A stretch of DNA of 64,000 nucleotides from Candidatus Polarisedimenticolaceae bacterium (GCA_021648685.1 JAKISI010000005.1:1-64000), one strand, 5' to 3'. Shown: positions 9,426-19,069, counted from the stretch's first letter. Notes: a model not told the origin generated them from the letters alone. A program made the numbers and translations.

Positions 9426-10756
9426 CACAGCAACGCCCCTTCCGCCAGTTTTGCCTTGATCCGGGTGCCGGGTTCTATGGCCGCAGCATTGCGAATGATC
9501 TCACCTGAGGGGTATTGCTGAACAATGGCGTAGCCCCGCCCCAGCGTAGCCAGCGGACTGATGGCATGTAGCTGCTGACTGGCATGGCCGAGCTGCTGCC
9601 GGGTTTGATTCAGCTGCGTCTGCATCTGCTGATGCAGACGCCTGTTCAAGCCGGCACATTGCAGCCGGAATCGTGCCAGCCGGTGCGCAGGTGTCAAAAC
9701 AGCCAGCCTTGCCAGCAGCTGGTTGAGCCGCTCTCTGCGCTGGATATGTTGACTCTGCCACTGCTGAGTGAGACGCCGTGAAAGCTCATCCACCCGCTGC
9801 TGTCGCTGCTCCAGCCTTGCCGCCGGATGTTGCTGTTGCAGCCGCTGCTCAAGGTGTTGCAGTATGTTCTGAGCCTGGGTCAGCTGCCGATGCAGGCCAG
9901 CCATCAGCCTGCCCCACTGCTGCCTGAGCTGCTGCTGTAATGCTGCCTGATCCGGGCTGATCAGCTCGGCAGCGGCAGAGGGGGTGGGGGCGCGCTGGTC
10001 GGCCACCAGGTCGGCAATGGTAAAATCAATCTCATGCCCAACCGCAGATACAACCGGCAGCTGCGCAGCATGGATAGCGCGCGCAACCGTTTCATCATTG
10101 AAAGCGGCCAGATCCTCCAGTGAGCCGCCACCCCGGGTGAGCACCAGCAGATCACACTCGGCACGCCGATCCGCCAGCCGGATCATCTGACTGATCTTTG
10201 CGGCGGCATCTGCGCCCTGTACCGGGACTGGGTAGAGGATGATCCTGGCAGCAGGAAAGCGCCGTTGCAGTACGCTGAGCAGATCATGGATGGCAGCACC
10301 AACGGGGGAGGTGATCACGCCAATACACTGTGGAAATGGCGGCAGGGGACTCTTCTTTGCAGCATCAAACAGCCCTTCGGCTCCCAGCTGCTGCTTCAGC
10401 ACCTCATACGCCAGGCGCAGCGCCCCTTCACCCGCAGGTTCCATATGCTCGACTCCAAGCTGGAATTCACCCCGGCTCTCATAAAATGAGACCCTGGCGC
10501 GCACCAGCACCTGCATGCCGTTCTCAGGTTGAAAGCGCAGCTTGATGCGGCGCATGCGGAACATGGCGCAACGCACCTGCGCATGGACATCCTTGAGGGT
10601 AAAGTAGATGTGGCCCGAGGCGGGTCGTGCCAGGTTGGAGATCTCGCCCTCCACCCAGAGCAGCGGAAAGCTGCCATCCAGCACCGCTCTAACCTCGCTG
10701 TTGAGGCGGGATATGCTGAGAATGTCGCGGCTTGGCTGGTGGGCGGGCAGTGGCAT
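9395..10756 (-). CDS. xseA: Exodeoxyribonuclease VII large subunit
   Basis: A 453-residue catalytic subunit of ExoVII, which with XseB degrades single-stranded DNA into oligonucleotides. It has the N-terminal OB-fold (LSISRLNSEVRAVLDGSFP, WVEGEISNL), the catalytic block with GVITSPVGAAIHDLLSVLQR, LLVLTRGGGSLEDLAAFND and SAVGHEIDFTIADLVADQRA, a long glutamine- and leucine-rich coiled coil (about 285-390), and the C-terminal LGRGYAIV domain. It converges on the P-type ATPase, with a 31-base overlap of coding ends. xseB is not adjacent. Confidence 0.95.
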   Translation of the reverse strand: MPLPAHQPSRDILSISRLNSEVRAVLDGSFPLLWVEGEISNLARPASGHIYFTLKDVHAQVRCAMFRMRRIKLRFQPENGMQVLVRARVSFYESRGEFQLGVEHMEPAGEGALRLAYEVLKQQLGAEGLFDAAKKSPLPPFPQCIGVITSPVGAAIHDLLSVLQRRFPAARIILYPVPVQGADAAAKISQMIRLADRRAECDLLVLTRGGGSLEDLAAFNDETVARAIHAAQLPVVSAVGHEIDFTIADLVADQRAPTPSAAAELISPDQAALQQQLRQQWGRLMAGLHRQLTQAQNILQHLEQRLQQQHPAARLEQRQQRVDELSRRLTQQWQSQHIQRRERLNQLLARLAVLTPAHRLARFRLQCAGLNRRLHQQMQTQLNQTRQQLGHASQQLHAISPLATLGRGYAIVQQYPSGEIIRNAAAIEPGTRIKAKLAEGALLCQIESVESAP

Positions 10757-10776
10757 GGGCGTTCTGTCTGATCCTG

Positions 10777-11250
10777 TTATTTTATGGGTGCAACGGCGCT
10801 GGAAGCTCTTTTTTCCGCTGCTGCCTTTGCGGCGGCAGCAGCTCTCTCCTCCGCCGCCTTTTTTGCAGCCGCGGCTCTTTCTGCCGCTGCTTTTCTGGCC
10901 GCAATCACTGCATCGTAGCTCTCTTCTGCCATAAATCGGGCCTGATTGGCCATTTTGGTCGCTGCCTGGAAATCGCCTGAGCGGGAGGCCACAGAGCTTT
11001 GCATCAGCAGATCAGCAACCTCACGCCACCGGCCACCTTCAGCACGGGCTTTTTTCATAGCGGCATCGGCCTGCTGGGCAGCCTGTCGAAAGATCATTTC
11101 AGCACGGCTGTGTGCATGCAGCTCTGCCGCATTGGAGGGCGGAATATCCGTTACGCTGACAGGCTCCGGAACGGTTTCCGCCATTGTGGCAGCGGTGACT
11201 GAGGTCAAAACAATAAAAACCAGGAATAGTGTATGCCGTGAGCAATGCAT
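10777..11250 (-). CDS. Secreted alanine-rich helical protein, SoxK/DUF4398-like
   Basis: A 157-residue predicted periplasmic protein. The start chosen is the ATG at 11250: it has GGAG 8 bases upstream and opens a signal peptide (MHCSRHTLFLVFIVLTSVTA...TMAE); an in-frame start 60 bases upstream is less likely. The central segment GGRWREVADLLMQSSVASRS followed by GDFQAATKMANQARF resembles the helical repeat of SoxXA-binding proteins (SoxK) and related DUF4398 proteins. The last 45 residues are an Ala/Lys/Glu-rich charged helix. It lies 20 bases downstream of the xseA start on the same strand. The function is unknown; the SoxK link is a weak resemblance. Confidence 0.6.
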   Translation of the reverse strand: MHCSRHTLFLVFIVLTSVTAATMAETVPEPVSVTDIPPSNAAELHAHSRAEMIFRQAAQQADAAMKKARAEGGRWREVADLLMQSSVASRSGDFQAATKMANQARFMAEESYDAVIAARKAAAERAAAAKKAAEERAAAAAKAAAEKRASSAVAPIK

Positions 11251-11324
11251 GATTTTCTCTCCGTGTTGGAGCGGTTTAAAGAGGTAGTTTACCCGAAGAA
11301 CTGCAATCAATCGCAGATACCCGG

Positions 11325-11353
11325 TTTACCCTGCCAACAGCAAATTCTATAAT
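11325..11353 (+). promoter_or_regulatory. Likely sigma-70 promoter of guaBA
   Basis: TTTACC (11325-11330) and a perfect TATAAT (11348-11353) are separated by 17 bases and lie about 45 bases upstream of the guaB ATG. An AAGGATGGGG stretch near 11379 provides the ribosome-binding site. No PurR palindrome was recognised. Confidence 0.55.
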
Positions 11354-11397
11354 GATTCGTTTACCTAACCAATATTAAGGATGGGGAAACTGACACT

Positions 11398-12864
11398 ATG
11401 CGCCTTTCTCAGGATGCCTTGACCTTTGATGATGTCCTTCTTGTGCCGGCCCATTCGGCCATTATGCCAAAGGATGTTGACCTCAGGACACAGTTAACGC
11501 GGGATATTCAACTCAATATCCCACTGCTCTCCGCTGCCATGGATACCGTGACAGAGTCCCGCTTTGCCATCGCCCTCGCGCTGGAAGGGGGGATCGGCAT
11601 TGTGCACAAAAACATGACGCCAAAACAGCAGGCCCGGGAGGTGCGCAGCGTCAAGAAATATGAGAGCGGCGTAATCCGCAACCCCATCACCGTCCCGCCA
11701 GGCACCAGCATCTTTGAGGTTATGGAGTTGACGCGGGCGCATAACATATCCGGCGTACCTGTGGTGGATGGCAAGGTATTGGTGGGGATCGTTACCAGCC
11801 GCGATCTGCGTTTTGAGACCCGCATGAGTGATCCCGTCTCCTCTATTATGACCCCCAAAGAGCGGCTGGTGACGGTGCAGGAGGGTGCACCACGCGATGA
11901 AGTGGTCATGCTGCTGCACAAGCATCGTATCGAAAAGGTGCTGGTCGTGAATGACGATTTTGTCCTGCGCGGCCTGATCACAGTAAAGGATATCCAAAAG
12001 GCCAAAGAGAACCCAAACGCCTGCCGGGATGAGCAGGAGAGCCTGCGGGTCGGTGCAGCAGTCGGCACCGGTGCCGGTACAGAAGAGCGGGTGGATGCCC
12101 TGGTGAAGGCCGGGGTGGATGTGATTGTGGTAGACACCGCCCATGGGCATTCGCAGGGGGTGCTGGATCGGGTTGCCTGGGTCAAGAAACACTACCCGGA
12201 GGTGCAGGTAATTGGTGGCAACATCGCTACCGCGGCGGCCGCACGCGCCCTGGCCGATGCCGGAGCCGATGCCGTGAAGGTGGGCATTGGCCCAGGCTCC
12301 ATCTGCACCACGAGGATTGTGGCCGGCGTGGGTGTGCCGCAGGTCTCAGCCGTAGCCAATGTAGCAGCCGAACTAAAGGGCAGCGGCATCCCGCTGATTG
12401 CTGATGGCGGCCTGCGTTATTCAGGTGATGTGGCCAAGGTGCTGGCAGCCGGTGCCTATTCGGTCATGGTGGGCGGCATGTTTGCCGGAACGGATGAAGC
12501 TCCCGGCGAGATTGAGATCTTTCAGGGGCGCTCCTATAAATCCTACCGGGGCATGGGTTCACTGGGGGCAATGGCCGGCAAAGAGGGCTCCAGTGACCGC
12601 TATTTTCAGGAGGCCACCGATGATTCGAAAAAGCTGGTGCCGGAGGGGATCGAAGGGCGTGTCCCCTACAAAGGGACAGTACTGAACATCATCTACCAGC
12701 TGATTGGCGGCATCCGCGCCAGCATGGGCTACACTGGCTGTGCCAATATTGATGAGATGCGCACCAAACCGGAGTTTGTGCGGGTGACCAATGCGGGTAT
12801 GGCCGAATCCCATGTGCATGATGTAACCATCACCAAAGAAGCCCCCAACTACCGCCGGGATTAG
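11398..12864 (+). CDS. guaB: Inosine-5'-monophosphate dehydrogenase
   Basis: A 488-residue NAD-dependent oxidoreductase turning IMP into XMP, the committed step of GMP synthesis. The TIM barrel is split by a tandem CBS (Bateman) region at about residues 95-205 ([40 protein letters not shown]). The catalytic loop [15 protein letters not shown] carries the active cysteine, and the flap has [11 protein letters not shown]. Length and motifs match the family. It is followed after 59 bases by guaA, giving the usual guaBA operon behind a TATAAT promoter. Confidence 0.98.
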   Translation: MRLSQDALTFDDVLLVPAHSAIMPKDVDLRTQLTRDIQLNIPLLSAAMDTVTESRFAIALALEGGIGIVHKNMTPKQQAREVRSVKKYESGVIRNPITVPPGTSIFEVMELTRAHNISGVPVVDGKVLVGIVTSRDLRFETRMSDPVSSIMTPKERLVTVQEGAPRDEVVMLLHKHRIEKVLVVNDDFVLRGLITVKDIQKAKENPNACRDEQESLRVGAAVGTGAGTEERVDALVKAGVDVIVVDTAHGHSQGVLDRVAWVKKHYPEVQVIGGNIATAAAARALADAGADAVKVGIGPGSICTTRIVAGVGVPQVSAVANVAAELKGSGIPLIADGGLRYSGDVAKVLAAGAYSVMVGGMFAGTDEAPGEIEIFQGRSYKSYRGMGSLGAMAGKEGSSDRYFQEATDDSKKLVPEGIEGRVPYKGTVLNIIYQLIGGIRASMGYTGCANIDEMRTKPEFVRVTNAGMAESHVHDVTITKEAPNYRRD

Positions 12865-12923
12865 GAGGCATAGATAAAGACCTGCCACCCAGACTCCACC
12901 TGCTGTTTTGAGATTGATTTGAT

Positions 12924-14510
12924 ATGACTGACTCCCCTAAAAACATCCATGCCCATCGTATCCTGGTTCTGGATTTTGGCTCCCAGTACACCCAGCTCAT
13001 CGCCCGCCGGGTGCGCGAAGCCGGGGTCTACTGCGAGATCTACCCCTATGACAACGCTGAAGAGGCGCTTGCCGCGCCTGGGCTGGCCGGCATCATCCTC
13101 TCCGGCGGCCCGGAGACAGTGACACAGGATGATGCACCGCGTGCGCCACAACAGCTGTTCGGGATGGGCATCCCTGTCCTGGGCATCTGCTATGGCATGC
13201 AGACCATGGCCGCACAACTGGGTGGTCAGGTGGCCGCCTCCGCCACCCATGAGTATGGCTATGCCCAGGTGCGGGCACATGGGCACTCGGTGCTGTTGCA
13301 GGATATTGAGGATCAGACCAGCCCGGAGGGATATGGCCTGCTGGATGTCTGGATGAGCCACGGTGACCGGGTCGAGGCACTGCCAGAGGGTTTTCGTCTG
13401 ATCGCCTCTACCGACAATGCACCCCTGGCCGGGATGGCCGATGAGACGCGGCAATTCTATGGCCTGCAATTTCATCCCGAGGTGACACACACCCAGCAGG
13501 GCAAGCGCATTCTGGAACGCTTTCTGTTCAAGATCTGTGGCTGTGAAGCACTCTGGACATCGGATCAGATCATTGAAGAGAGCATCCGCCAGGTGCGCGA
13601 AACAGTGGGGGATGGCCAGGTTGTACTAGGACTATCCGGCGGAGTCGATTCCTCTGTCGTTGCCGCACTGCTGCACCGGGCGATTGGCGATCAGCTCACC
13701 TGTGTCTTTGTCGATAACGGGCTGCTGCGCCTGAATGAGGGCGATCAGGTTATGACCACCTTTGCCCAGCACATGGGTGTCAAGGTGATCCGGGTCAACG
13801 CAGAGAAACGCTTTCTAAACGCCCTTAGAGGTATCCCCGAGCCAGAGCAGAAGCGCAAAATTATCGGCAATCTGTTCGTCGATATCTTTGAGGATGAGGC
13901 CAGCCATCTGGATAATGTGGAGTGGCTGGCACAGGGCACCATCTACCCCGACGTGATTGAGTCTGCTGGGGCAAAATCCGGCAAGGCCCATGTCATCAAA
14001 TCCCACCACAACGTGGCCGGGCTGCCGGAGGATATGAAGCTGAAGCTGATAGAACCGCTACGTGAACTGTTTAAAGATGAGGTGCGTAAGATTGGCGTTG
14101 AACTGGGGCTGCCTTACGACATGATCTATCGCCACCCCTTTCCTGGGCCAGGATTAGGGGTTCGTATTCTGGGTGAGGTGAAAAAGTCATATGCTGATAT
14201 TCTGCGCCAGGCTGACCATATCTTTATGGAAGAGCTGCACAACCATGACCTCTACAACAAGGTGAGCCAGGCCTTTGCGGTATTCCTGCCGGTAAAGTCG
14301 GTAGGCGTGGTGGGCGATGCCCGCCGCTATGAGTATGTCATCAGCCTGCGGGCGGTGGAGACAGTGGACTTCATGACCGCACATATTGCCAAGCTGCCGT
14401 ATGAATTCTTGGAGCTGGTATCAGGCCGCATCATCAACGAGGTAAAAGGTATATCCCGGGTGGCCTATGATATTTCAGGCAAGCCTCCCGCAACCATTGA
14501 GTGGGAGTAG
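12924..14510 (+). CDS. guaA: GMP synthase (glutamine-hydrolysing)
   Basis: A 528-residue enzyme that aminates XMP to GMP. The N-terminal class I glutamine amidotransferase has the nucleophile in [18 protein letters not shown] and the His/Glu pair in FHPEVTHT. The ATP pyrophosphatase domain follows with the P-loop [17 protein letters not shown]. The C-terminal dimerisation domain ends in the family's standard PPATIEWE. It is the second gene of guaBA; 27 bases beyond its stop begins an IS91-type transposase fragment. Confidence 0.98.
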   Translation: MTDSPKNIHAHRILVLDFGSQYTQLIARRVREAGVYCEIYPYDNAEEALAAPGLAGIILSGGPETVTQDDAPRAPQQLFGMGIPVLGICYGMQTMAAQLGGQVAASATHEYGYAQVRAHGHSVLLQDIEDQTSPEGYGLLDVWMSHGDRVEALPEGFRLIASTDNAPLAGMADETRQFYGLQFHPEVTHTQQGKRILERFLFKICGCEALWTSDQIIEESIRQVRETVGDGQVVLGLSGGVDSSVVAALLHRAIGDQLTCVFVDNGLLRLNEGDQVMTTFAQHMGVKVIRVNAEKRFLNALRGIPEPEQKRKIIGNLFVDIFEDEASHLDNVEWLAQGTIYPDVIESAGAKSGKAHVIKSHHNVAGLPEDMKLKLIEPLRELFKDEVRKIGVELGLPYDMIYRHPFPGPGLGVRILGEVKKSYADILRQADHIFMEELHNHDLYNKVSQAFAVFLPVKSVGVVGDARRYEYVISLRAVETVDFMTAHIAKLPYEFLELVSGRIINEVKGISRVAYDISGKPPATIEWE

Positions 14511-14537
14511 TCAGTATTTTGTAAAGCATTGAAATAA

Positions 14538-14903
14538 GGCTGCAAATCTGTCGGCTCTGGTGATAAAGCGCTAATCTATCTTGGGCGTTACCTCTATCGT
14601 GGGGTAATCCAGGAGAAGAATATTGTTGCTTGCCAAGATGGAAAGGTGACTTTCCGTTTTAAAAACAGCAAAGCAGAAAAGACAGAATTACGAACTGTAT
14701 CTGGTGCCGAGTTCCTGTGGCTGGTTATTCAGCATGTATTACCAAAAGGGTTTAGGCGAACCAGAAATTATGGCTATCTGCACCCCAATAGTAAGCGCCT
14801 AATCCAGTTGCTTTATCTTATTCTTAATGTGAATCCATTTCGAGCATTGAGATGGATTAAGAAGAGACCCAGATTAATCTGTAGTTGCTGTGGGTCTGAA
14901 TAG
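14538..14903 (+). pseudogene. IS91-type (Y2, HUH) transposase, C-terminal part
   Basis: An uninterrupted 121-codon frame, opened after a TAA at 14535, encodes the C-terminal part of an IS91/IS801-type transposase: CKSVGSGDKALIYLGRYLYR, then FLWLVIQHVLPKGFRRTRNY, and a cysteine tail ending in CSCCGSE. It lacks the zinc-finger and HUH regions. Its first 25 or so codons overlap in content with the end of the N-terminal fragment at 5759-6564, and both lie on the plus strand, so they derive from two copies or a rearrangement. Confidence 0.78.
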
Positions 14904-14940
14904 CGCCTCTGATAGGTGCAAGTATACATCCTGAGGCGCT
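14902..14940. repeat. Inverted repeat just after the IS91-type fragment
   Basis: Eight-base arms AGCGCCTC and GAGGCGCT flank a 23-base loop and begin within the stop codon of the transposase fragment. IS91-type elements carry a hairpin at their terminus (terIS), so this may be the residual element end; it could equally act as a weak terminator for either strand. No conserved target tetranucleotide was confirmed. Confidence 0.35.
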
Positions 14941-15016
14941 TGCGCGGACGCCTGCAGAGAGTGCTTCAGAGTGAAGCATTGCTGTTGCTACAGACATCGA
15001 GATCCGTTTGGAGGGA

Positions 15017-17338
15017 TCAGCAGTACAGCCCAATCGCCCCCTGCCCCAGGGAGATGCCACCGTCATTGGCAGGCACTTTCTCCGGGATCAGAACTTGCAG
15101 CCCCTTGGCACCCAGCTGTGCGGTCAGCCCTTCCAGCAGCAGCCGGTTCTGGAAAACACCTCCCCCAAGAACCAGTGTCTCCACTTGATGCCGATGGCAT
15201 AGTTCGGCAGCTATGTTCGCCAGCCCGTTAGACAGACCCTGGTGAAAGCGTGCGGCAATCACTGCCCCGTCGGTTCCGTCCTTCAGGTCGTGTAGTATCC
15301 CCTCCCACAATACACTCCACTCCACCCGGTTTTCCTTCAGCAGCAGCCGGTAATGCTCCGGGACTGGGCCGGCGTTTTCGGCCAGTGCTTCCAACAGCAT
15401 GGCAGCCTGGCCTTCAAAAGAGACCTGATCCCGGCAGAGATTCAATGCAGCGGCCACCCCATCAAACAAGCGTCCAGCTGAAGATGCTGGTGGGCTGTTG
15501 ATTCCCTTTTCCAGCATGGTATGCAGGTTGGCCAGGGGCTTGTTTTTCAGAAAACGGATAAGCTCCAGATCGGAAAAGTCGGCTTCGACTTGCTCCCAAT
15601 TCAATGCGGCACAAAGATGGGCAAAGGTATTTCTCCAGGGTTCCCGCATGGCCATGGCGCCGCCAGGCATGGGTACAGGAGCAAAGGCGGCGATTCGCTG
15701 ATATGCCCGGTAGTTGCCCAACAGGAACTCACCTCCCCAGAGAGCGCCATCCTCACCATAGCCCAGGCCATCCAGTATCAAGCCCAGTGCCGGCTCGGTA
15801 TCTGCAGGCAACTGATGTTCCGCCATGCAGGCGGTCATATGTGCATGATGATGTTGTGCTTCAATCAGGGGCAAGCCCATTTCCTGCGCAAGGCGTCTGC
15901 CCAGTTGGGAGGAAAGGTAGTTGGGGTGTTTGTCTACGACAATGAGATCGGGCTTGAACTCATACAGGTGCTGATAGTGTTCCAGCATCCGCTGGTATTC
16001 ACGCAAAACCAATGCATCTTCCAGATCACCCAGGTGCTGGGAAAGCACGGCGCTTCCTTCCCCAAGCATACAGAACGTATTTTTCAATTCGGCACCCATG
16101 GCCAGCACTTTGCGGGGACCGTTGAATCCCGGGGGCAGTGAGATGGGTTCTGGAGCATATCCTCTTGCACGTCTCAGTGTTCGCGGCTGCCCGGCTGACA
16201 GTCGCACCACCGAGTCATCCAGGCGGGTGACGATGTCCCGGTCGTGCAGCAGTATAAAATCGGCGATTCCGCCCAGTTTTTCCCGAGCCTCTGCATTGGA
16301 GATGCACTGCGGCGCGTCACTGAGATTGCCCGAGGTCAGCACAATCGGATCTTCCAGCAGCGCCATCAGCAGGTGGTGCAGTGGCGTATAGGGCAGCATG
16401 AATCCGAGGGAATTCTGTCCGGGGTTGATGCCCGGCGCCAGCGTGTCGCCCCGGGCATCCAGGATTACAATGGGAGCAGCAGCAGTGGACAAGGTAGCGG
16501 CGGTGATCTCATCAATTTTTGCGAACCGGGAAATCATGCCCAGATCCCTTGCCATCAGGGCAAGAGCCTTGTCATATCTTCGCTTGCGCCTGCGCAGCTC
16601 GGCAACTGCTGCCTCATTGGCAGCATCGCAGGCCAGATGGATGCCGCCGATGCCCTTGATGGCAAGGATCCGCCCCTCCCTGATCAGCTCTGCAGCTTTG
16701 GGGATAACCTTGTCTCGTTCAATCTCCAGGAAGTTGCCCTGCGCATCTTCCAGCCAGATGGTCGGCCCACAATCCGGGCAGGCGTTGGGCTGGGCATGGA
16801 AACGGCGATCCGAAGGATCTTCATACTCCACCTGGCAGCGGGGACACATGGGAAAAGCCGCCATGCTGGTGTTGGCGCGATCATAGGGAATTTCCCGCAC
16901 GATGGAAAGACGGGGGCCGCAATGGGTGCAGTTGGTGAAGGGATAGGCGTAGCGACGGTCATCAGGATTAAATATCTCGCTCAGACACTCGGGGCAGGTG
17001 GCGGCATCACTGGCCACGCCGGTATGGATCTCCCCTCCCCGGCTGGGAGCAATAATAAAATCGTCCGGGATGTTCTCCGCATTATCCAGGGGTGTGCACT
17101 CAATGGATTCGATGCGCGCCAGAGGTGGCGCCTCTTGCTCCAGCTGCACCATGAATCGATCCAGCTTTCCGTGTTCACCTCGGATCTCGATCAGAACCCC
17201 CCGGGCATCATTACAGACACTGCCGCCAAGACCAAGCCTTCGGGCCAGTTGCCACACCCAGGGACGGAAGCCAACCCCCTGCACCGTACCCTGGATCCGG
17301 ATTGTCAGACCTTTCAATGAACCGTGCACACCATGCAT
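15017..17338 (-). CDS. hypF: Carbamoyltransferase HypF, [NiFe]-hydrogenase maturation
   Basis: A 773-residue enzyme that makes the thiocarbamate precursor of the active-site cyanide ligands from carbamoyl phosphate and passes it to HypE. The domains are acylphosphatase (IRIQGTVQGVGFRPWVWQLA), two zinc fingers (CPECLSEIF...CTHCGPRLS and CPRCQVEYE...CPDCGPTI), a YrdC-like domain (IKGIGGIHLACDAANEA) and a Kae1-like carbamoyltransferase (EAQHHHAHMTACMAEHQL; LVLGGGVFQNRLLLEGL). It is full length. The ATG at 17338 overlaps the preceding chimeric gene by 25 bases and has no good SD, so a start slightly downstream is possible. It is the last gene of the hydrogenase locus. Confidence 0.95.
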   Translation of the reverse strand: MHGVHGSLKGLTIRIQGTVQGVGFRPWVWQLARRLGLGGSVCNDARGVLIEIRGEHGKLDRFMVQLEQEAPPLARIESIECTPLDNAENIPDDFIIAPSRGGEIHTGVASDAATCPECLSEIFNPDDRRYAYPFTNCTHCGPRLSIVREIPYDRANTSMAAFPMCPRCQVEYEDPSDRRFHAQPNACPDCGPTIWLEDAQGNFLEIERDKVIPKAAELIREGRILAIKGIGGIHLACDAANEAAVAELRRRKRRYDKALALMARDLGMISRFAKIDEITAATLSTAAAPIVILDARGDTLAPGINPGQNSLGFMLPYTPLHHLLMALLEDPIVLTSGNLSDAPQCISNAEAREKLGGIADFILLHDRDIVTRLDDSVVRLSAGQPRTLRRARGYAPEPISLPPGFNGPRKVLAMGAELKNTFCMLGEGSAVLSQHLGDLEDALVLREYQRMLEHYQHLYEFKPDLIVVDKHPNYLSSQLGRRLAQEMGLPLIEAQHHHAHMTACMAEHQLPADTEPALGLILDGLGYGEDGALWGGEFLLGNYRAYQRIAAFAPVPMPGGAMAMREPWRNTFAHLCAALNWEQVEADFSDLELIRFLKNKPLANLHTMLEKGINSPPASSAGRLFDGVAAALNLCRDQVSFEGQAAMLLEALAENAGPVPEHYRLLLKENRVEWSVLWEGILHDLKDGTDGAVIAARFHQGLSNGLANIAAELCHRHQVETLVLGGGVFQNRLLLEGLTAQLGAKGLQVLIPEKVPANDGGISLGQGAIGLYC

Positions 17339-18234
17339 GGATCGAAGGAGCGCACGATATGTTGAACCGCAACTGGTTCTGTCTCGCCAGGTTCGACCGG
17401 AGCGCCCACCAGTGCCTGCTCCAGAGGCCCCGGAACTCCCTGCTGATCACGCGGGGAGAAATTCCAGGTAGTAGGCGCGATGATCTGGTAGTTTTCAATA
17501 CGCCCGTCCCGTACCTTGAGCCACTGCCCGAGGCTGCCCCTGGCCGCCTCGATCATGCCATATCCACGCCCCTTATCAGGAATAGCAGCCTGGGTGCAAA
17601 ATGACGCGCCTGGTTGCAGCTGATCTACCCATTCTTCCATGACCGGAACCAGGATCGCCATCTCCAGCAGCCGGGTCAGAGCGCCAACCTCCATCAGATT
17701 CCCGTCCAGGCGGGGAGCCTTGCACCAGGCATAGGCGCTGGATCTCTTGTTCGGCGGTACCGGCCGGGTAACGCCTTCCCAGAGGCTTTGCAGCCCTGAT
17801 GAACCCTGCATCCAGGCATGAGACAGATCCTCCTGGATTCCGTCTGAGTTCAGTCCGGCGGATTCATCCTGCTCTCGGATGCCAGCGACAAACAACGGTT
17901 CTCCCGACTGCGGATAGGAGCCATAGCTGAGAAAGCGGTCACTGGCCCGCCCCGGTTTTTCCCGTTCCACATCGACTTCCAGAACAACGGATCTGGTATC
18001 ACATACCATCAGCACATCCGTCATTGCAGAAAGAACAGCAGTGATAAATTGCTGCGCCTGCTCCAGCTCGGCGTTCTTTTTTTCCAGCGCCACCTGATGG
18101 TGAAGCAGTTCGGCACAGACCAGATCCATCTTCTGGATCACATCGATCCATGCCTGCTCGTTGGCAATACCCGGCTCCGGTGTAACCAGATCAGCCTGTT
18201 CCAGCAGACCTTTCCTGCCTACCAGGCCACCCAT
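17314..18234 (-). CDS. Chimeric relic: HoxJ/HupT-like N-terminus joined to C-terminal half of HoxC/HupV sensory hydrogenase
   Basis: A 306-residue open frame. Residues 1-80 look like the N-terminus of the H2-signalling kinase HoxJ/HupT (LEKKNAELEQAQQFITAVLS, then a PAS-like DVLMVCD). From about residue 90 the sequence is the C-terminal half of a regulatory [NiFe] hydrogenase large subunit (DRFLSYGSYPQSGEPLF, SHAWMQGSSGL, APTTWNFSPRDQQGVPG, ending SFDPCMVCTVH). It stops exactly at the histidine where sensory hydrogenases end. The N-terminal L1 CxxC is absent, and about 30-40 residues appear missing between GALTR and LLEMAILVP, in frame. GGAGAGG lies 5 bases before the ATG. With two of four nickel ligands gone it cannot be a normal hydrogenase. 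Confidence 0.75.
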   Translation of the reverse strand: MGGLVGRKGLLEQADLVTPEPGIANEQAWIDVIQKMDLVCAELLHHQVALEKKNAELEQAQQFITAVLSAMTDVLMVCDTRSVVLEVDVEREKPGRASDRFLSYGSYPQSGEPLFVAGIREQDESAGLNSDGIQEDLSHAWMQGSSGLQSLWEGVTRPVPPNKRSSAYAWCKAPRLDGNLMEVGALTRLLEMAILVPVMEEWVDQLQPGASFCTQAAIPDKGRGYGMIEAARGSLGQWLKVRDGRIENYQIIAPTTWNFSPRDQQGVPGPLEQALVGAPVEPGETEPVAVQHIVRSFDPCMVCTVH

Positions 18235-18337
18235 GCCATCCTCTCCATCTCTTTCACTGCATTCATTTGTTGCTCCTGCTTCATGGAATCAGCTTTCCGA
18301 TAATGGGGAAGACACTGTTATTCCGCTGGTAACCTGC

Positions 18338-19060
18338 TCAAAACAGCCATTCTGCCGGAACATTGATGTTGCGGTTGGCAATAAACAGCCCCAGACCGAT
18401 ATTCAGCAAAGCCACCCCGAACTGGAGGCCATTATAGGCCCAGGTCAGGGATTTTGCCGACAAGCGCATCGGGACGGAAATCACCACGGACAGCAGCGTC
18501 ATGCCAAGAATGGAGCCAGCGCCAAAAGTAACTATGTAGAAAAGCCCCAGCAGGCTGGATTCCAGTGTCTGCAACACCAGCAGAATGACTGCCGCAGACC
18601 CTGCCATGCCGTGCATGGTTCCTACCAGCATGGCGCGCAGGGGAAAACCTTCCGGGTGCTGATGTTCATGCTGTGTCGGATCGTGCTCTTTGGCGGACTC
18701 TCCGGCATGGGAATGGGCATGAAAATGCCTTGCCCCATCTGCGTGCTGGTGAAAATGGAAGTGGATGCGTTGCCGGATCAGCCGCCGCAGCAGATCGATT
18801 CCCAACACCAGCAACATGATGCCTACAAAAAACTCCAGGGCTGCCGCCACATGCTCCGGCACGGCGGTATCCAGGAACAGTACTGCCGAACCAAAAAACA
18901 GGAGTGTAAGCGCATGTCCCAGCCCCCAGGCCCACCCCTGCCGGAGGGTTTGCGCCAAAGATTGCCGCCCGCTCACCAGCGTGGCTACTGCCGCCACATG
19001 ATCCGCATCCAGCGCATGGCGCATGCCGATGATGAAACCCAGAAGAAGTGTACTGCCCAT
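18338..19060 (-). CDS. Nickel/cobalt permease (NiCoT/HoxN-HupN type)
   Basis: A 240-residue polytopic membrane protein, probably supplying nickel for the hydrogenase. The first helices hold the signature IIGMRHALDADHVAAVATLV (HX4DH metal site) and GLGHALTLLFFGSAV, with a second conserved segment VGTMHGMAGSAAVILL. A long histidine-rich loop (about 100-135) lies between helices. It is shorter than HoxN (about 330-350), closer to the UreH-like short forms. It sits 9 bases after the small ORF following hypE and 103 bases before the chimeric HoxJ/HoxC gene. Nickel as substrate is inferred from context. Confidence 0.85.
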   Translation of the reverse strand: MGSTLLLGFIIGMRHALDADHVAAVATLVSGRQSLAQTLRQGWAWGLGHALTLLFFGSAVLFLDTAVPEHVAAALEFFVGIMLLVLGIDLLRRLIRQRIHFHFHQHADGARHFHAHSHAGESAKEHDPTQHEHQHPEGFPLRAMLVGTMHGMAGSAAVILLVLQTLESSLLGLFYIVTFGAGSILGMTLLSVVISVPMRLSAKSLTWAYNGLQFGVALLNIGLGLFIANRNINVPAEWLF

Positions 19061-19069
19061 GTTTCTGTC

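Noticed and set aside
16244-17320. Long plus-strand frame (358 codons) opposite hypF
   Set aside because: It mirrors hypF codon structure, has no family motifs, and hypF is complete with all zinc fingers. Similar shadows opposite hypE (19292-20470) and hypD (20962-21651) were dropped for the same reason.
17314-18234. A functional second [NiFe] hydrogenase large subunit
   Set aside because: The L1 cysteine pair and most of the N-terminal half are missing, and no partner small subunit gene is present.
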